Of a stretch of 64,000 bases of DNA, positions 19,855-29,000 are shown piece by piece. The position numbers and the translations under genes are program-made. The notes under the pieces were generated by a model, which made no database searches, was not told the DNA's origin, and saw only the letters and a program-made list of their open reading frames with translations. This stretch comes from Pseudomonas sputi (lineage in GTDB: Bacteria > Pseudomonadota > Gammaproteobacteria > Pseudomonadales > Pseudomonadaceae): assembly GCF_021603585.1 (NCBI RefSeq), contig NZ_BQHI01000006.1, positions 62,001 through 126,000 on the forward strand. The letters run 5' to 3'. The number at the start of each line of letters is the position of its first letter. The first letter of the stretch is position 1.

Positions 19855-22271
19855 TGCGCCTGTCCTTGGGTAGTGAACCGTGGGTGGGAAATCGCAGCGT
19901 TGAAGGCTGCCTGGTCGTCCGCATCGCGACAGCCCAGCAGCACGTAGCCGTGACGATCTGCAGAGCGGCGGATGGGCCGGCCGAACTTGTCATGGTTGAG
20001 GATCGCGCGCAGCGCAAACGGCTGTTGCAGCAGATGCGTCTGCAGCGGTTTCGGGTCGGTGGCGTGGTCCGCTTCAACGTAGCGAATCGCCATTTTCACG
20101 TAGGGCTTCTCGATTTCCGGCGGTGTAGAGCCAGTCATTGCGGCGATGGTGCTGGCCGCCAGATGCACGCCGGTGGTTTTCCAGACCATTTCCCAGATCT
20201 GGTCGCCGCCGAAGCGAGTCTGGGTCTCGATGAAGTGCAGGCGTGAACCGTCGAGCTTGATCTCGGTGTGAGCCGGGCCCCAGCGGTTGCCCATGCGTTC
20301 GAGCAGCCACAGCACGGCTTCTTCGATCTGCACGCGGCTGTCATCTTCGAGCCCGGCGGGAAAGTCGTGGCCGGTTTCGACATACCCCGGCGCACCGCTG
20401 GTATGTTTGCGGGTGATGCCGAGAATTCGGTGCCGGCCATCCAGGCTCAAGGATTCGACACTGTATTCCTCGCCGCTGGCGAAGGCCTCGATCAGATTGC
20501 GGCCCTCAAGCGGCAGTTGCGCGACATCCTCTGGCCGGTCGATGGCGTAGACGCCCTGGCTGCCGGAGCCGTTGACGGGTTTGACAATGGCCGGGCCGTG
20601 ACGGAGCACGAAGGCACGAACCTCTTCGCGACTGTTGACGGCGGCGGCCGGCAATTCGTAGCGGCTGCCCTGCAACAACTGGCGAAACAGCAGCTTGTCG
20701 CGGCTGACTTCGACGCTGCCCAGGCTGTTGTGGGCGATGCCCAGTTGTTCGCCCAGCCGGGACGCCGGCAACAGGCCCAGTTCCGAAAACGAAACCACGG
20801 CATCGAACGGGTGCTGGCGGTGCAGTCGCTCGATGGTTTCGCTGTAAGTGTCCAGTTCTGCGATGTCCGGCGTCAGTACCGGCGTTGCATGCTTGCGCTG
20901 ATAGTCAGACAAGTCACCCGGCTGTTGGACGAGGGTAAAGCGAAACTGCCGTTGTGTATCCCAGTCCATTCCCGAATCGCGACCGCCGATGAGCAAAATG
21001 TGTCGGATCCCCGTCGCGCCGGGGACTTCGCCGTAGACATCGATGTCGGCGACGGCCAGCAAGGATTCGCGCAGGCTGGCGGTATCGGGTTGCTTGAACT
21101 CGAGGTACAGGTAGTTCTGGAAACCGTTGCTCACCGGTCCGATGGCATCGCCCGGGTTGACGTAGGCGTACCGACGCTGGAATCCCGGCAGGCGCTCGAT
21201 GCGCTCGGCGTGGTGCAGTCCGTCATAGAACCGGTCGGTGCGGGCGAACGGTGTGGCGATGCCGAACGCAACGGGGGCTCGGCCGGGCAGAGGCTGCATT
21301 TCAGCGGACAGTGTCCGGTGGTAGCAGACGTCCAGGTGCAACCCCCAGGCGTGGCGAATCACGTGAATCCGGCTGCCACCGGGGCGCGCGCCGACTTCGA
21401 GGATCTTCGGCCCGCTGGCGGTGAGAATGAACTCGACATGGGCGAACGTGCCTCTGAGTCCCAGTGCCTTGACGGCGTCATGGGCCAGTCGGTGGCAGCG
21501 TTCTTTCAGGTCGGCATCGGGTTCCAGCAGCGATGGCGTGTAGCGGGCGAAATGGTGGAAGTCATCCCGCCCGATATCGACACCGGCAATCACGTCGACA
21601 ATCGGAAAACTGCGGATCGAGCCATCCGCAGCGATTGCGCAGTCGATGGAGTGGTTGGAGCCCTGGAGGAACTCTTCCAGCAACAACTGCTCGGTTTCGC
21701 GGCTTTTTCCGGCCACATAACGCTGCAGCGCCGGCCATTCGTGGCGGGCATAGTCGAGCAGATCGTGGTGAGTGTGGATGCAGCGAACGAACAGGCTGCT
21801 GTAGAGGTTCGCGGGTTTCAGAATGAACGGGTAGGGCAGTTCACCGGAGTGTGCCAGCAGGTCGTCGATTCGTACTTCGCGGGACATCACGTGCAGGTCA
21901 GGGTTGTCCGACTGCTGGAAGTGTTGGCGCTGCAACACCTTGTCCAGAGTGTTTTCCACGTTGCGGTGCAAGTGAGCCAGCGCTGGCAGCGCCGCGCACA
22001 GGCGGGCTGTGACAGCAACATAGCCTTCGCGGAAATTCAGCACGCTGGTGAACCCGTGTTCATCGAGCAGGCGTTGCGTCAATCCGATCAGATCCGCCGT
22101 CAGTCCTCTGGAGAAATCGTACTGTGCCACTGGCGAGATTCTTGTCGCGTCAGCGATCTTGCTGGTTTTACGGCTGTCGGCGATCAACAGCGGAGTAATG
22201 CCCTCGGCAATCAGGCCTTCGTATTCACCTTCGCGGATGTTGCCGATGATCAGGCAGGCGCTCGCTTTCAT
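19851..22271 (-). CDS. Tandem ATP-grasp ligase (two ATP-grasp modules)
   Basis: An 806-residue protein made of two successive ATP-grasp modules, about residues 1-400 and 410-806. Each ends with the Mg/ATP-binding E-x-(G/Q)-x-R-x-GG signature: ILEVGARPGGSRIH in the first and FIETQTRFGGDQIW in the second. Other ATP-grasp elements are PFILKPANLYSS and PAIVKPVNGSGSQGVYA, the lysine-containing glycine-rich strands. The family forms amide bonds through acyl phosphates, as in L-amino acid ligases and carnosine synthase. With two modules it may build a tripeptide, or add amino acids to a peptide. The start MKASACLIIGNI overlaps the upstream stop as ATGA; a longer start adding 62 residues is rejected. 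Confidence 0.85.
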   Translation of the reverse strand: MKASACLIIGNIREGEYEGLIAEGITPLLIADSRKTSKIADATRISPVAQYDFSRGLTADLIGLTQRLLDEHGFTSVLNFREGYVAVTARLCAALPALAHLHRNVENTLDKVLQRQHFQQSDNPDLHVMSREVRIDDLLAHSGELPYPFILKPANLYSSLFVRCIHTHHDLLDYARHEWPALQRYVAGKSRETEQLLLEEFLQGSNHSIDCAIAADGSIRSFPIVDVIAGVDIGRDDFHHFARYTPSLLEPDADLKERCHRLAHDAVKALGLRGTFAHVEFILTASGPKILEVGARPGGSRIHVIRHAWGLHLDVCYHRTLSAEMQPLPGRAPVAFGIATPFARTDRFYDGLHHAERIERLPGFQRRYAYVNPGDAIGPVSNGFQNYLYLEFKQPDTASLRESLLAVADIDVYGEVPGATGIRHILLIGGRDSGMDWDTQRQFRFTLVQQPGDLSDYQRKHATPVLTPDIAELDTYSETIERLHRQHPFDAVVSFSELGLLPASRLGEQLGIAHNSLGSVEVSRDKLLFRQLLQGSRYELPAAAVNSREEVRAFVLRHGPAIVKPVNGSGSQGVYAIDRPEDVAQLPLEGRNLIEAFASGEEYSVESLSLDGRHRILGITRKHTSGAPGYVETGHDFPAGLEDDSRVQIEEAVLWLLERMGNRWGPAHTEIKLDGSRLHFIETQTRFGGDQIWEMVWKTTGVHLAASTIAAMTGSTPPEIEKPYVKMAIRYVEADHATDPKPLQTHLLQQPFALRAILNHDKFGRPIRRSADRHGYVLLGCRDADDQAAFNAAISHPRFTTQGQAQ

Positions 22272-23548
22272 CGGCAAACCTCCGGGTCGAAGCTGTAATG
22301 GATTCGGTTCAGGCGCTGGCAAATGTGCGACAGACGGATCCGGTCCACGCCGTTCGCACCGCCGCTCAAGACATTGCGGATAATGTGCGCCAAGGCATCC
22401 AGGTCCTCGCTGCTGATCCCCAGGCGAGTGATTTCCTGAAGGCCGAAGCGCAGGCAATCGCGGCCATGAACTTGTTTGTTGTTGACCCGGATGCCCAGTT
22501 CATTGAGTTCTTGCGCCGCTTGCCGCGCCAGGGGCCCTTCAAGCAAGAGCAGGTGCGTGTCGGTGGGGTGTAGCGTCCAGCCCGGCAAGCCTTTCAGGGC
22601 ATCGTGCAGTTGGCGGGTGTTGGCGCACATGCGCTGGGCATAGGCCTGTCCGTAGTGCCGGGTTTCCACCAGGCTGACGAACAATTGCAGCAGGCCGGGC
22701 AGGTTGGGCGAAGAGACCAGGCCGCTGCTGAGCGTCTGTTCAATCCGCCAGGCCAGGTCGGCGCTTCGGCAGACGATCAGTGCCCGGTGCGGACCTGCCA
22801 GGGATTTGTGGGTATTGCCTTGAAGAATGTCCGCGCCTTCGTCAAGCGGGTTGGGAAACGCCTGTCCGGCGATCAGGCCCAGGGTGTGCGATGCATCGTA
22901 AATAATCAGTGTCCGCTCCAGACCACGGCGGTTCAGCAACGTACGCAATGGCTCGATAGCGATTGCCCGAGTGGTCAGGCCGTGATCGAGCAGCACGGCT
23001 GCCGGTGGTGTACCGAGTGCCTGAAGTGTCTGATCGACAGCTTCGAGATCGATTTGTCCGTCCGCCGTCAGCGTGAAAAATGCGCTGCGCCTGCCGATTT
23101 TCTGCACCAGCGGCCCGGTCGCAAAATGCCCGCCGCTTTCCGGCGCCAGCGACAGAATGGCATCGCCCGGCTCGGTCAGCGCGGTCAGCACGCTCAGCGT
23201 ACAGTGCACGCCGGACAGCACCCGATACTCGACGAATGGAGCGTTGAACATCGCCTGCACAGCCTGGGTCGCCAGCGTCTTCAAGGCTTCGACTTCCGGG
23301 AAGTGCTCAACGTGCATGCCATTGAATTGGGCGGCATAACGTTGACCGTCGATGGCTTGTGCGTTGAATAAATAACGCTCGTAAAAACGGTTCTGTCCGA
23401 GCGTGCGCGCGGTCTCGGACAATATGTTTTCGTTGGCGGTCAACGACAAGGTTGAAACTCGTCGAGCACAGGCCTGTTGGAACTGTTCAATAATAAAGTC
23501 ATGTGTGCCGGGTGGGTTGGCTGAAAGTGCATGCGTCAAAGAGTTCAT
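22268..23548 (-). CDS. Serine hydroxymethyltransferase-fold PLP enzyme
   Basis: A 426-residue fold type I PLP enzyme related to GlyA but clearly divergent. LTANEN aligns with the catalytic-glutamate motif (ASEN) of SHMT. IIYDASHTLG carries the Asp that binds the pyridine nitrogen and the stacking-type His region. GNTHKSLAGPH carries the Schiff-base lysine, like the TTHKTLRGP motif of GlyA. The glycine-rich GHLTHG loop of true SHMT is only partly kept (ESGGHFATGP), so a housekeeping SHMT role is unlikely. SHMT-fold relatives include threonine transaldolases and alpha-methylserine aldolases, so an aldol reaction on an amino acid is plausible. It overlaps the oxygenase by 1 nt (TAATG) and the ligase by 4 nt. 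Confidence 0.8.
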   Translation of the reverse strand: MNSLTHALSANPPGTHDFIIEQFQQACARRVSTLSLTANENILSETARTLGQNRFYERYLFNAQAIDGQRYAAQFNGMHVEHFPEVEALKTLATQAVQAMFNAPFVEYRVLSGVHCTLSVLTALTEPGDAILSLAPESGGHFATGPLVQKIGRRSAFFTLTADGQIDLEAVDQTLQALGTPPAAVLLDHGLTTRAIAIEPLRTLLNRRGLERTLIIYDASHTLGLIAGQAFPNPLDEGADILQGNTHKSLAGPHRALIVCRSADLAWRIEQTLSSGLVSSPNLPGLLQLFVSLVETRHYGQAYAQRMCANTRQLHDALKGLPGWTLHPTDTHLLLLEGPLARQAAQELNELGIRVNNKQVHGRDCLRFGLQEITRLGISSEDLDALAHIIRNVLSGGANGVDRIRLSHICQRLNRIHYSFDPEVCR

Positions 23549-24300
23549 TAGTAGTCCGCCAGGTCGAAATCGATTATCAACATGTCGCGGCTGCCGCGAT
23601 TCGAATTAATGCTTGATGTTTGCAGTGGGGAAACTTCGTGCAGAAGTATTCGGTCATTCAATACGGCTGTTTCCATGTAATCCGTCAAAGTTGCTTTGAA
23701 TACACAGTTGCCACTTTCATTGAATATCCGACTTTCGCCGCCGCTGACGCACTGGCGTTGAATCAGATGTTGAAAGACAAAATCGTGTCCGTCGCGATGG
23801 CGGCCCTCGGGTGTGGCGTGACCGGCATTACGCCGATCGCAGAGGATACGGAACTGGTGACAGGTCACCAGCCAGTCGCGCGGGCCGACCGTCAGATCCA
23901 TCAGCGCCAGGTCGGCGGCGAGCACGGTTTGCAGGACCGGAGACTCGATAAACGTTGACTCGCTGCGGCTGTAGGTGCGCTGGACGCCACCCAGCAGCGG
24001 GTTGTGGGCCTGGGCTTGAAAGAAATGGCAGTCTTGCAGCGGCGTCCACTGGCGCTCCCGTTGGCGGTATTCGAACTTGCAGATGCGCCGCTGGCGAATG
24101 CCGTTCTCCGCGCTCAGGTAGGCATCGGGGAGCAAATGCTCCCACGTCGCGTTGAACGCCTGACACACATCGTGCCCCAACAACCCGACCTGGACCGCCG
24201 GATATTGGTAACTGTGCGCGTAGTGGCAATGACGCAGTAGTTGCGACAGTTCCTGCAGTACGGTGCCATCAGATTGCCGCAATGCATTGTCGGCGCTCAT
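23548..24300 (-). CDS. 2-oxoglutarate/Fe(II) amino acid hydroxylase-like protein
   Basis: A 250-residue protein of the 2OG-Fe dioxygenase family that includes Bacillus L-isoleucine dioxygenase (IDO). The family signature is visible in TPEGRHRDGHDFVF, with the iron-binding H-x-D. The distal iron histidine lies in RILLHEVSPL and the 2OG-binding arginine in NRGSRDMLIIDFD. All catalytic residues are present, so it is probably active on a free or carrier-bound amino acid in the cytoplasm. The ATG at 24300 overlaps the TGA of the preceding 22-codon ORF as ATGA. It has no recognisable ribosome site of its own, so translation probably depends on that ORF. The substrate is unknown. Confidence 0.85.
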   Translation of the reverse strand: MSADNALRQSDGTVLQELSQLLRHCHYAHSYQYPAVQVGLLGHDVCQAFNATWEHLLPDAYLSAENGIRQRRICKFEYRQRERQWTPLQDCHFFQAQAHNPLLGGVQRTYSRSESTFIESPVLQTVLAADLALMDLTVGPRDWLVTCHQFRILCDRRNAGHATPEGRHRDGHDFVFQHLIQRQCVSGGESRIFNESGNCVFKATLTDYMETAVLNDRILLHEVSPLQTSSINSNRGSRDMLIIDFDLADY

Positions 24301-24365
24301 GTTGCAGGCACGTAAGTCAGATGGGCAGGAATAGAGAGCGTTGAATACTGATAGTAATCAGGCAT
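24297..24365 (-). CDS. 22-residue ORF heading the operon (precursor or leader peptide candidate)
   Basis: A 22-codon ORF starting ATG at 24365 and ending TGA at 24297. It reads MPDYYQYSTLS followed by IPAHLTYVPAT. A strong ribosome site AAAGGA lies 8 nt before the ATG. Its stop overlaps the ATG of the oxygenase gene as ATGA, and the oxygenase lacks a ribosome site of its own, so this small ORF is very likely translated. It has four tyrosines and no charged residue except Asp3; there is no signal-peptide or membrane character. It could be a precursor peptide acted on by the operon's ligase, or merely a coupling leader. I know no family for it. Confidence 0.6.
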   Translation of the reverse strand: MPDYYQYSTLSIPAHLTYVPAT

Positions 24366-24640
24366 GCAAGAATTCCTTTCTTGTAGAGTGCAGCGTCCTT
24401 TGAATCTTCATGTTTCATATCTTGTTTTAATTTATCAATTTGGTTTTTGTAAAGATATGTAATTGGAGAGTTCGAGCGCTCTATTCCGAGGTCGAGCGTC
24501 GTGATGGGCAGTTTGGTGGTTAGATGATATGTAAGAGATTGCCTACAACTAATTTTTTAATTGAGAACTGTTTTCGATCAATATATTAAAGAACGATGTC
24601 CATATAACGACATTGCTGCAGACGTTGACCCGCCTTGCGC
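24366..24640. other. AT-rich intergenic region between divergent transcription units
   Basis: This stretch is conspicuously AT-rich compared with its GC-rich surroundings. It must hold the promoter of the minus-strand operon and the promoter of the riboswitch-cobW transcript. A weak minus-strand candidate is TTTACA, 18 bp, TAAAAC. A 7-bp direct repeat TCGAGCG occurs twice near 24470-24500, and the palindrome GAGCGCTC overlaps the first copy. No ORF with a ribosome site was found apart from the 22-codon one. The composition suggests foreign origin or H-NS-family (MvaT) binding. Confidence 0.5.
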
Positions 24641-24657
24641 GCATGCGTAGCCTTGCG

Positions 24658-24842
24658 CTTTCGAGGTTCTTCGGCCCACGCCGAAGCTAAGAAGGGAACG
24701 CGGTCCAAGCCGCGGCTGCCCCCGCAACTGTGAACGGTGCTGTTCGCTGCCACGCCACTGCCAACTCCATCCAGAGCCAGCGGGAAGGCGCAGCGAATAC
24801 CGGGCCAAGGCCCGAACATCGTCAGCCAGGAGACCTGCCTCG
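24658..24842 (+). promoter_or_regulatory. Cobalamin riboswitch upstream of cobW
   Basis: The region carries the AdoCbl riboswitch landmarks in order: GAGGTTCTTCGG with its pairing partner, AAGAAGGGAA, GCTGCCCCCGCAACTGTGAA and GCGGGAAGGCG. The B12 box follows as GTCAGCCAGGAGACCTGCC (24821-24839). It lies about 115 bp before cobW and should repress the cobW-cobN-chlI-VWA arm when cobalamin is abundant. It is a second, sequence-divergent copy of the element at 17690-17890. Confidence 0.95.
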
Positions 24843-24955
24843 TCACAGATTCTCACTTTCAACCGGGCGGGGTGATCCGGTGGCGAACTCTCCAGGCACG
24901 CACCCGCGTTGCCGGTCTCGTCCCGTATGCCCGCCACCTTGCCAAAGGGCATCCG

Positions 24956-26029
24956 ATGAAAACACTGGCCAAACTCCCCGTCACCATCGTCACCGGCTTC
25001 CTCGGCTCGGGCAAAACCACCTTGCTGCGGCACATGCTCGACAACGCCCAGGGCCGCCGCATCGCGGTGATCGTCAACGAGTTCGGCGAGCTGGGCATCG
25101 ACGGTGAAATCCTCAAGCAGTGCACCATCGGCTGCACCGAAGAAGAAGCCACCGGCCGCGTCTACGAACTGGCCAACGGTTGTCTGTGCTGCACGGTTCA
25201 GGAAGAGTTCTTCCCGGTGATGCGCGAACTGGTGGCCCGTCGCGGCGACCTTGACCACATCCTGATCGAAACCTCGGGCCTGGCCCTGCCAAAACCTTTG
25301 GTGCAAGCCTTCCAGTGGCCGGAAATCCGCAACGCCTGCACCGTTGACGCGGTGATCACCGTAGTCGACAGCCCGGCCGTGGCCGCTGGCACCTTCGCTG
25401 CGTTCCCGGATCAGGTCGACGCCCAGCGCAAACTCGATCCGAACCTGGACCACGAATCGCCGCTGCACGAACTGTTCGCCGACCAATTGGCCAGCGCCGA
25501 TCTTGTGATTCTCAACAAGGCCGACCAGACCAGCGCGGAAGACCTCACTCGCGTGCGTCTGGAAGTCGCTGAAGAGCTGCCGCCAGCGGTAAAAATCGTC
25601 GAAGCCAGCAACGGTCGCCTGCCGTTGGACGTGTTGATTGGGCTGGGTGCCGGTTCCGAAGAACACATCGACAGCCGTCACAGCCATCACGATCACCACC
25701 ACGGTGAAGGCGATGACGATCACGATGACCACGATCACGACGCCTTTGATTCGATCTCCATCGAACTGCCGCAAGCCGATGAGAGCCTGCTGCTCGACGC
25801 ACTGACGCAACTGGTCGTTCAGCACGGCATCCTGCGGGTCAAAGGTTTCGCGGCGATCCCGAACAAGCCGATGCGGCTGCTGATTCAGGGCGTGGGCACG
25901 CGTTTTGACAAGCACTTCGACCGTCAGTGGGGCGCTGATGAGGCGCGTGTGACGCGTCTGGTGCTGATCGGTCAGGCACTGGACGCCGCGCAGCTCGAAG
26001 CGCAACTGCGCGCCGCGCTCAGCGTTTAA
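24956..26029 (+). CDS. cobW: CobW family cobalt metallochaperone GTPase
   Basis: A 357-residue G3E-family P-loop GTPase thought to deliver cobalt to the cobaltochelatase in aerobic B12 synthesis. The Walker A motif GFLGSGKTT lies near residue 15. The metal-binding CLCC of GCLCCTV lies near residue 77, and the G4 motif NKAD is in DLVILNKADQ. A His/Asp-rich loop (HSHHDHHHGEGDDDHDDHDHD, read in two parts, about residues 240-262) is typical of CobW. The start MKTLAKLPVTIVTGFLG is the family N-terminus; the long upstream extension is the riboswitch leader. It is 3 bp from cobN. Confidence 0.95.
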   Translation: MKTLAKLPVTIVTGFLGSGKTTLLRHMLDNAQGRRIAVIVNEFGELGIDGEILKQCTIGCTEEEATGRVYELANGCLCCTVQEEFFPVMRELVARRGDLDHILIETSGLALPKPLVQAFQWPEIRNACTVDAVITVVDSPAVAAGTFAAFPDQVDAQRKLDPNLDHESPLHELFADQLASADLVILNKADQTSAEDLTRVRLEVAEELPPAVKIVEASNGRLPLDVLIGLGAGSEEHIDSRHSHHDHHHGEGDDDHDDHDHDAFDSISIELPQADESLLLDALTQLVVQHGILRVKGFAAIPNKPMRLLIQGVGTRFDKHFDRQWGADEARVTRLVLIGQALDAAQLEAQLRAALSV

Positions 26030-26032
26030 GCC

Positions 26033-29000
26033 ATGCACCTGCTCAGGACCCAGCCCGGCGGTTTCGTGTCGGATGACAACATTGCCGACCTTGGACAGAC
26101 CCCCGCCGAGCTGGTGATCCTGTGCAGCGGCGACTCCAGCCTTGCCTTGCTCGCCGAAGCCGCGCAGCAATTGCCCGAGGATTACCCGAGCGTGCGGCTG
26201 GCCAACCCGATGCAGGTGCAGAACCATGCGTCGGTCGACCTGTATGTCGATGAGGTGCTGCGCCACGCCAGGGTCATTCTGATCTCGCTGCACGGCGGCA
26301 TCGCTTATTGGCGGTATGGCGTCGAGCGGCTGGTCGAGTTGTCCGAACGTGGCGTGCAGGTGATTCTGGTGCCGGGCGATGACCGTCCCGACCCGGAGCT
26401 CAGCGACCTGAGCACCGTGGACGCCGAGGATCGCGACCGGCTCTGGCAGTTTCTGCGTCAGGGCGGCCTGGGCAATGCGCTGGATTTCTTCCGCTGCCTG
26501 GCCAGTCGCTGGCTGGCGCGGGATTACGTGTGGGGCGAGCCGCAAACGCTGCCGCGCACGGCGATTTACCACCCGAACAAAAACACCGCCGCACTGGGTG
26601 ACTGGCAAGCCGACTGGCTGCCCGGTCAACCGGTCGCGGCGGTGTTGTTTTATCGCTCGCATTTGCAAGCGGCGAATACGGCGTTTATCGACGTGTTCTG
26701 CCAACGGCTTCAGGCGGCCGGACTCAATCCGCTGCCAATTGCCGTGGCCAGTTTGAAAGAACCCGGCTGCCTGTCGGTGGTCGAGGACTGGCTGGATGAG
26801 GTCGAGGTCGCGGTGATTCTGAACACCACCGGTTTCGCCCAATCCAGCCCGGAAGCGCCGCATCTGCGGCCGTTCCGGCGCAACATTCCGGTGATCCAGG
26901 CGATCTGCGCCCAGGACAACGAGCCCGGTTGGCGCGAAAGCGAGCAAGGCCTCGGTCCGCGGGATCTGGCGATGCACATTGCCTTGCCGGAGCTGGACGG
27001 CCGGATCATCAGCCGGCCGATCAGCTTCAAGGATCTGGCCTGGCGCAGCGAGCGCAGTCAGTCCGACGTGGTGTGTTATCGCGCCCAGCCTGAACGAATG
27101 GATTTTGTGGCCGAACTGGCGCGCCGCTGGGTCGGTCTGGCGCGGGTGCCGAACGCTGAAAAGCGCATCGCACTGATTCTTGCCAACTACCCGACCCGGG
27201 ACGGACGCATCGGCAATGGCGTCGGCCTAGACACGCCGGCTGCCGCGCTGAATATCCTGCGAGCGTTGCAGGCCGAAGGTTATCCGCTACCGGCCGAACT
27301 GCCGGACAGCGGCACCGAACTGATCCAGCAATTGCTCGGCGGCGTCAGCAATGACCTCGACACCCTCGACCAGCGCCCGTGCCAGCAGAGCCTGGCGATG
27401 AACGATTACCTGGCGATGTTTAGCGCGTTGCCGCAAGCCAATCGCGCAGCGGTGCTGGAGCGTTGGGGTTCGCCGCAGAATGACCCGATGTGCCGTGACG
27501 GGCGAATGATGATCGCCGGCCTGCGGTTTGGCCTGACCTTCGTCGGCATTCAACCGGCGCGGGGTTATCAGGTCGATCCGAGTGCGGTGTATCACGACCC
27601 GGATCTGGTGCCGCCGCACGCGTACCTCGCCTTCTATTTCTGGTTGCGCCAGACCTACGGCGCTCACGGTGTGATCCACGTCGGCAAGCACGGCAATCTC
27701 GAATGGCTGCCGGGCAAAGGCGTGGGCCTGTCGGAAAACTGCTGGCCGGATGCACTGCTCGGGCCGCTGCCGAACATCTATCCGTTTATCGTCAACGACC
27801 CGGGCGAGGGCGCCCAGGCCAAGCGTCGCACCCAGGCGGTGATCATCGACCATCTGATGCCGCCGCTGACCCGCGCCGAAACCTACGGTCCGTTGCGCAA
27901 TCTGGAGCTGTTGGCCGACGAGTATTACGAAGCGCAATTGCTTGATCCGCGCCGCGCCCGGGAGTTGCAGCGCGACATTTTGCAACTGGTGCGTGACACG
28001 CAGATCGATCGCGAACTGCAACTTGACGAAGCCCTCGACAGCGAGGCCGATGCAGCGATCTGGCTGCCGCGTCTGGACACCTACCTGTGTGATCTGAAGG
28101 AATCGCAGATCCGCGATGGTTTGCACATTTTCGGCGAGTCGCCGACCGGGCGTTTGCGCATCGACACCTTGCTGGCGCTGCTGCGGATTCCGCGCGGCGA
28201 TGGCAAAGGGGCTCAGTCGAGTCTGTTGCGGGCGTTGGCCAAGGCGTTTCAGTTGGGATTCGATCCGCTGGATTGTGCACTGGCTGATCCCTGGACCGGC
28301 CCGCGCCCGGTGGAACTGCAATCGCTGAGCGATGAAGCCTGGCGCACGGCAGGGGATACCCGCGAACGTCTGGAACGGTTCGCGGGGCATCTGATCGAGC
28401 AGTCGCTGGCGGGTGATGTGGTGCAACTGGACGCTGCAGGCTGGTCAGATGTGCAGGCGATCATCAGCGCCTTGCGCGAAGTGATCGCCCCACGCCTCGA
28501 TGCCTGCGGCCCGGCCGAAATGCATGGCCTGCTCGACGCCCTGAACGGCCGTTTCGTCCCGGCCGGCCCGAGTGGCGCACCGAGTCGCGGTCGCCTGGAC
28601 GTACTGCCCACCGGGCGCAATTTCTATTCGGTGGACGTGCGCAATCTGCCGACCACCACTGCTTGGCGGATCGGTTTCCAGTCCGCGACCCTGATTCTCG
28701 AGCGACATTTGCAAGATCACGGCGATCACCTGCGCCAGCTCGGCCTGTCGGTGTGGGGCACCGCGACCATGCGTACCGGCGGCGATGACATTGCCCAGGC
28801 CATGGCGCTGATGGGCGTGCGCCCGGTGTGGGCCACCGGCAGTCAGCGGGTCGATGATTTCGAGATTCTGCCGCTGAGCCTGCTCGACCGCCCTCGGGTC
28901 GATGTCACGCTGCGGGTCTCCGGATTTTTCCGCGATGCGTTCGCCAACCTGATCCGCTTGTTCGACGCTGCCGTACAAGCCGTGGCGGAGCTGGACGAGC

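Noticed and set aside
20268-22298. Plus-strand ORF of 676 codons opposite the ATP-grasp gene
   Set aside because: Antisense frame; both ATP-grasp signatures are on the minus strand.
24578-26977. Minus-strand ORF of 799 codons across cobW and cobN
   Set aside because: Antisense to cobW, cobN and the riboswitch, with no ribosome site or domain.
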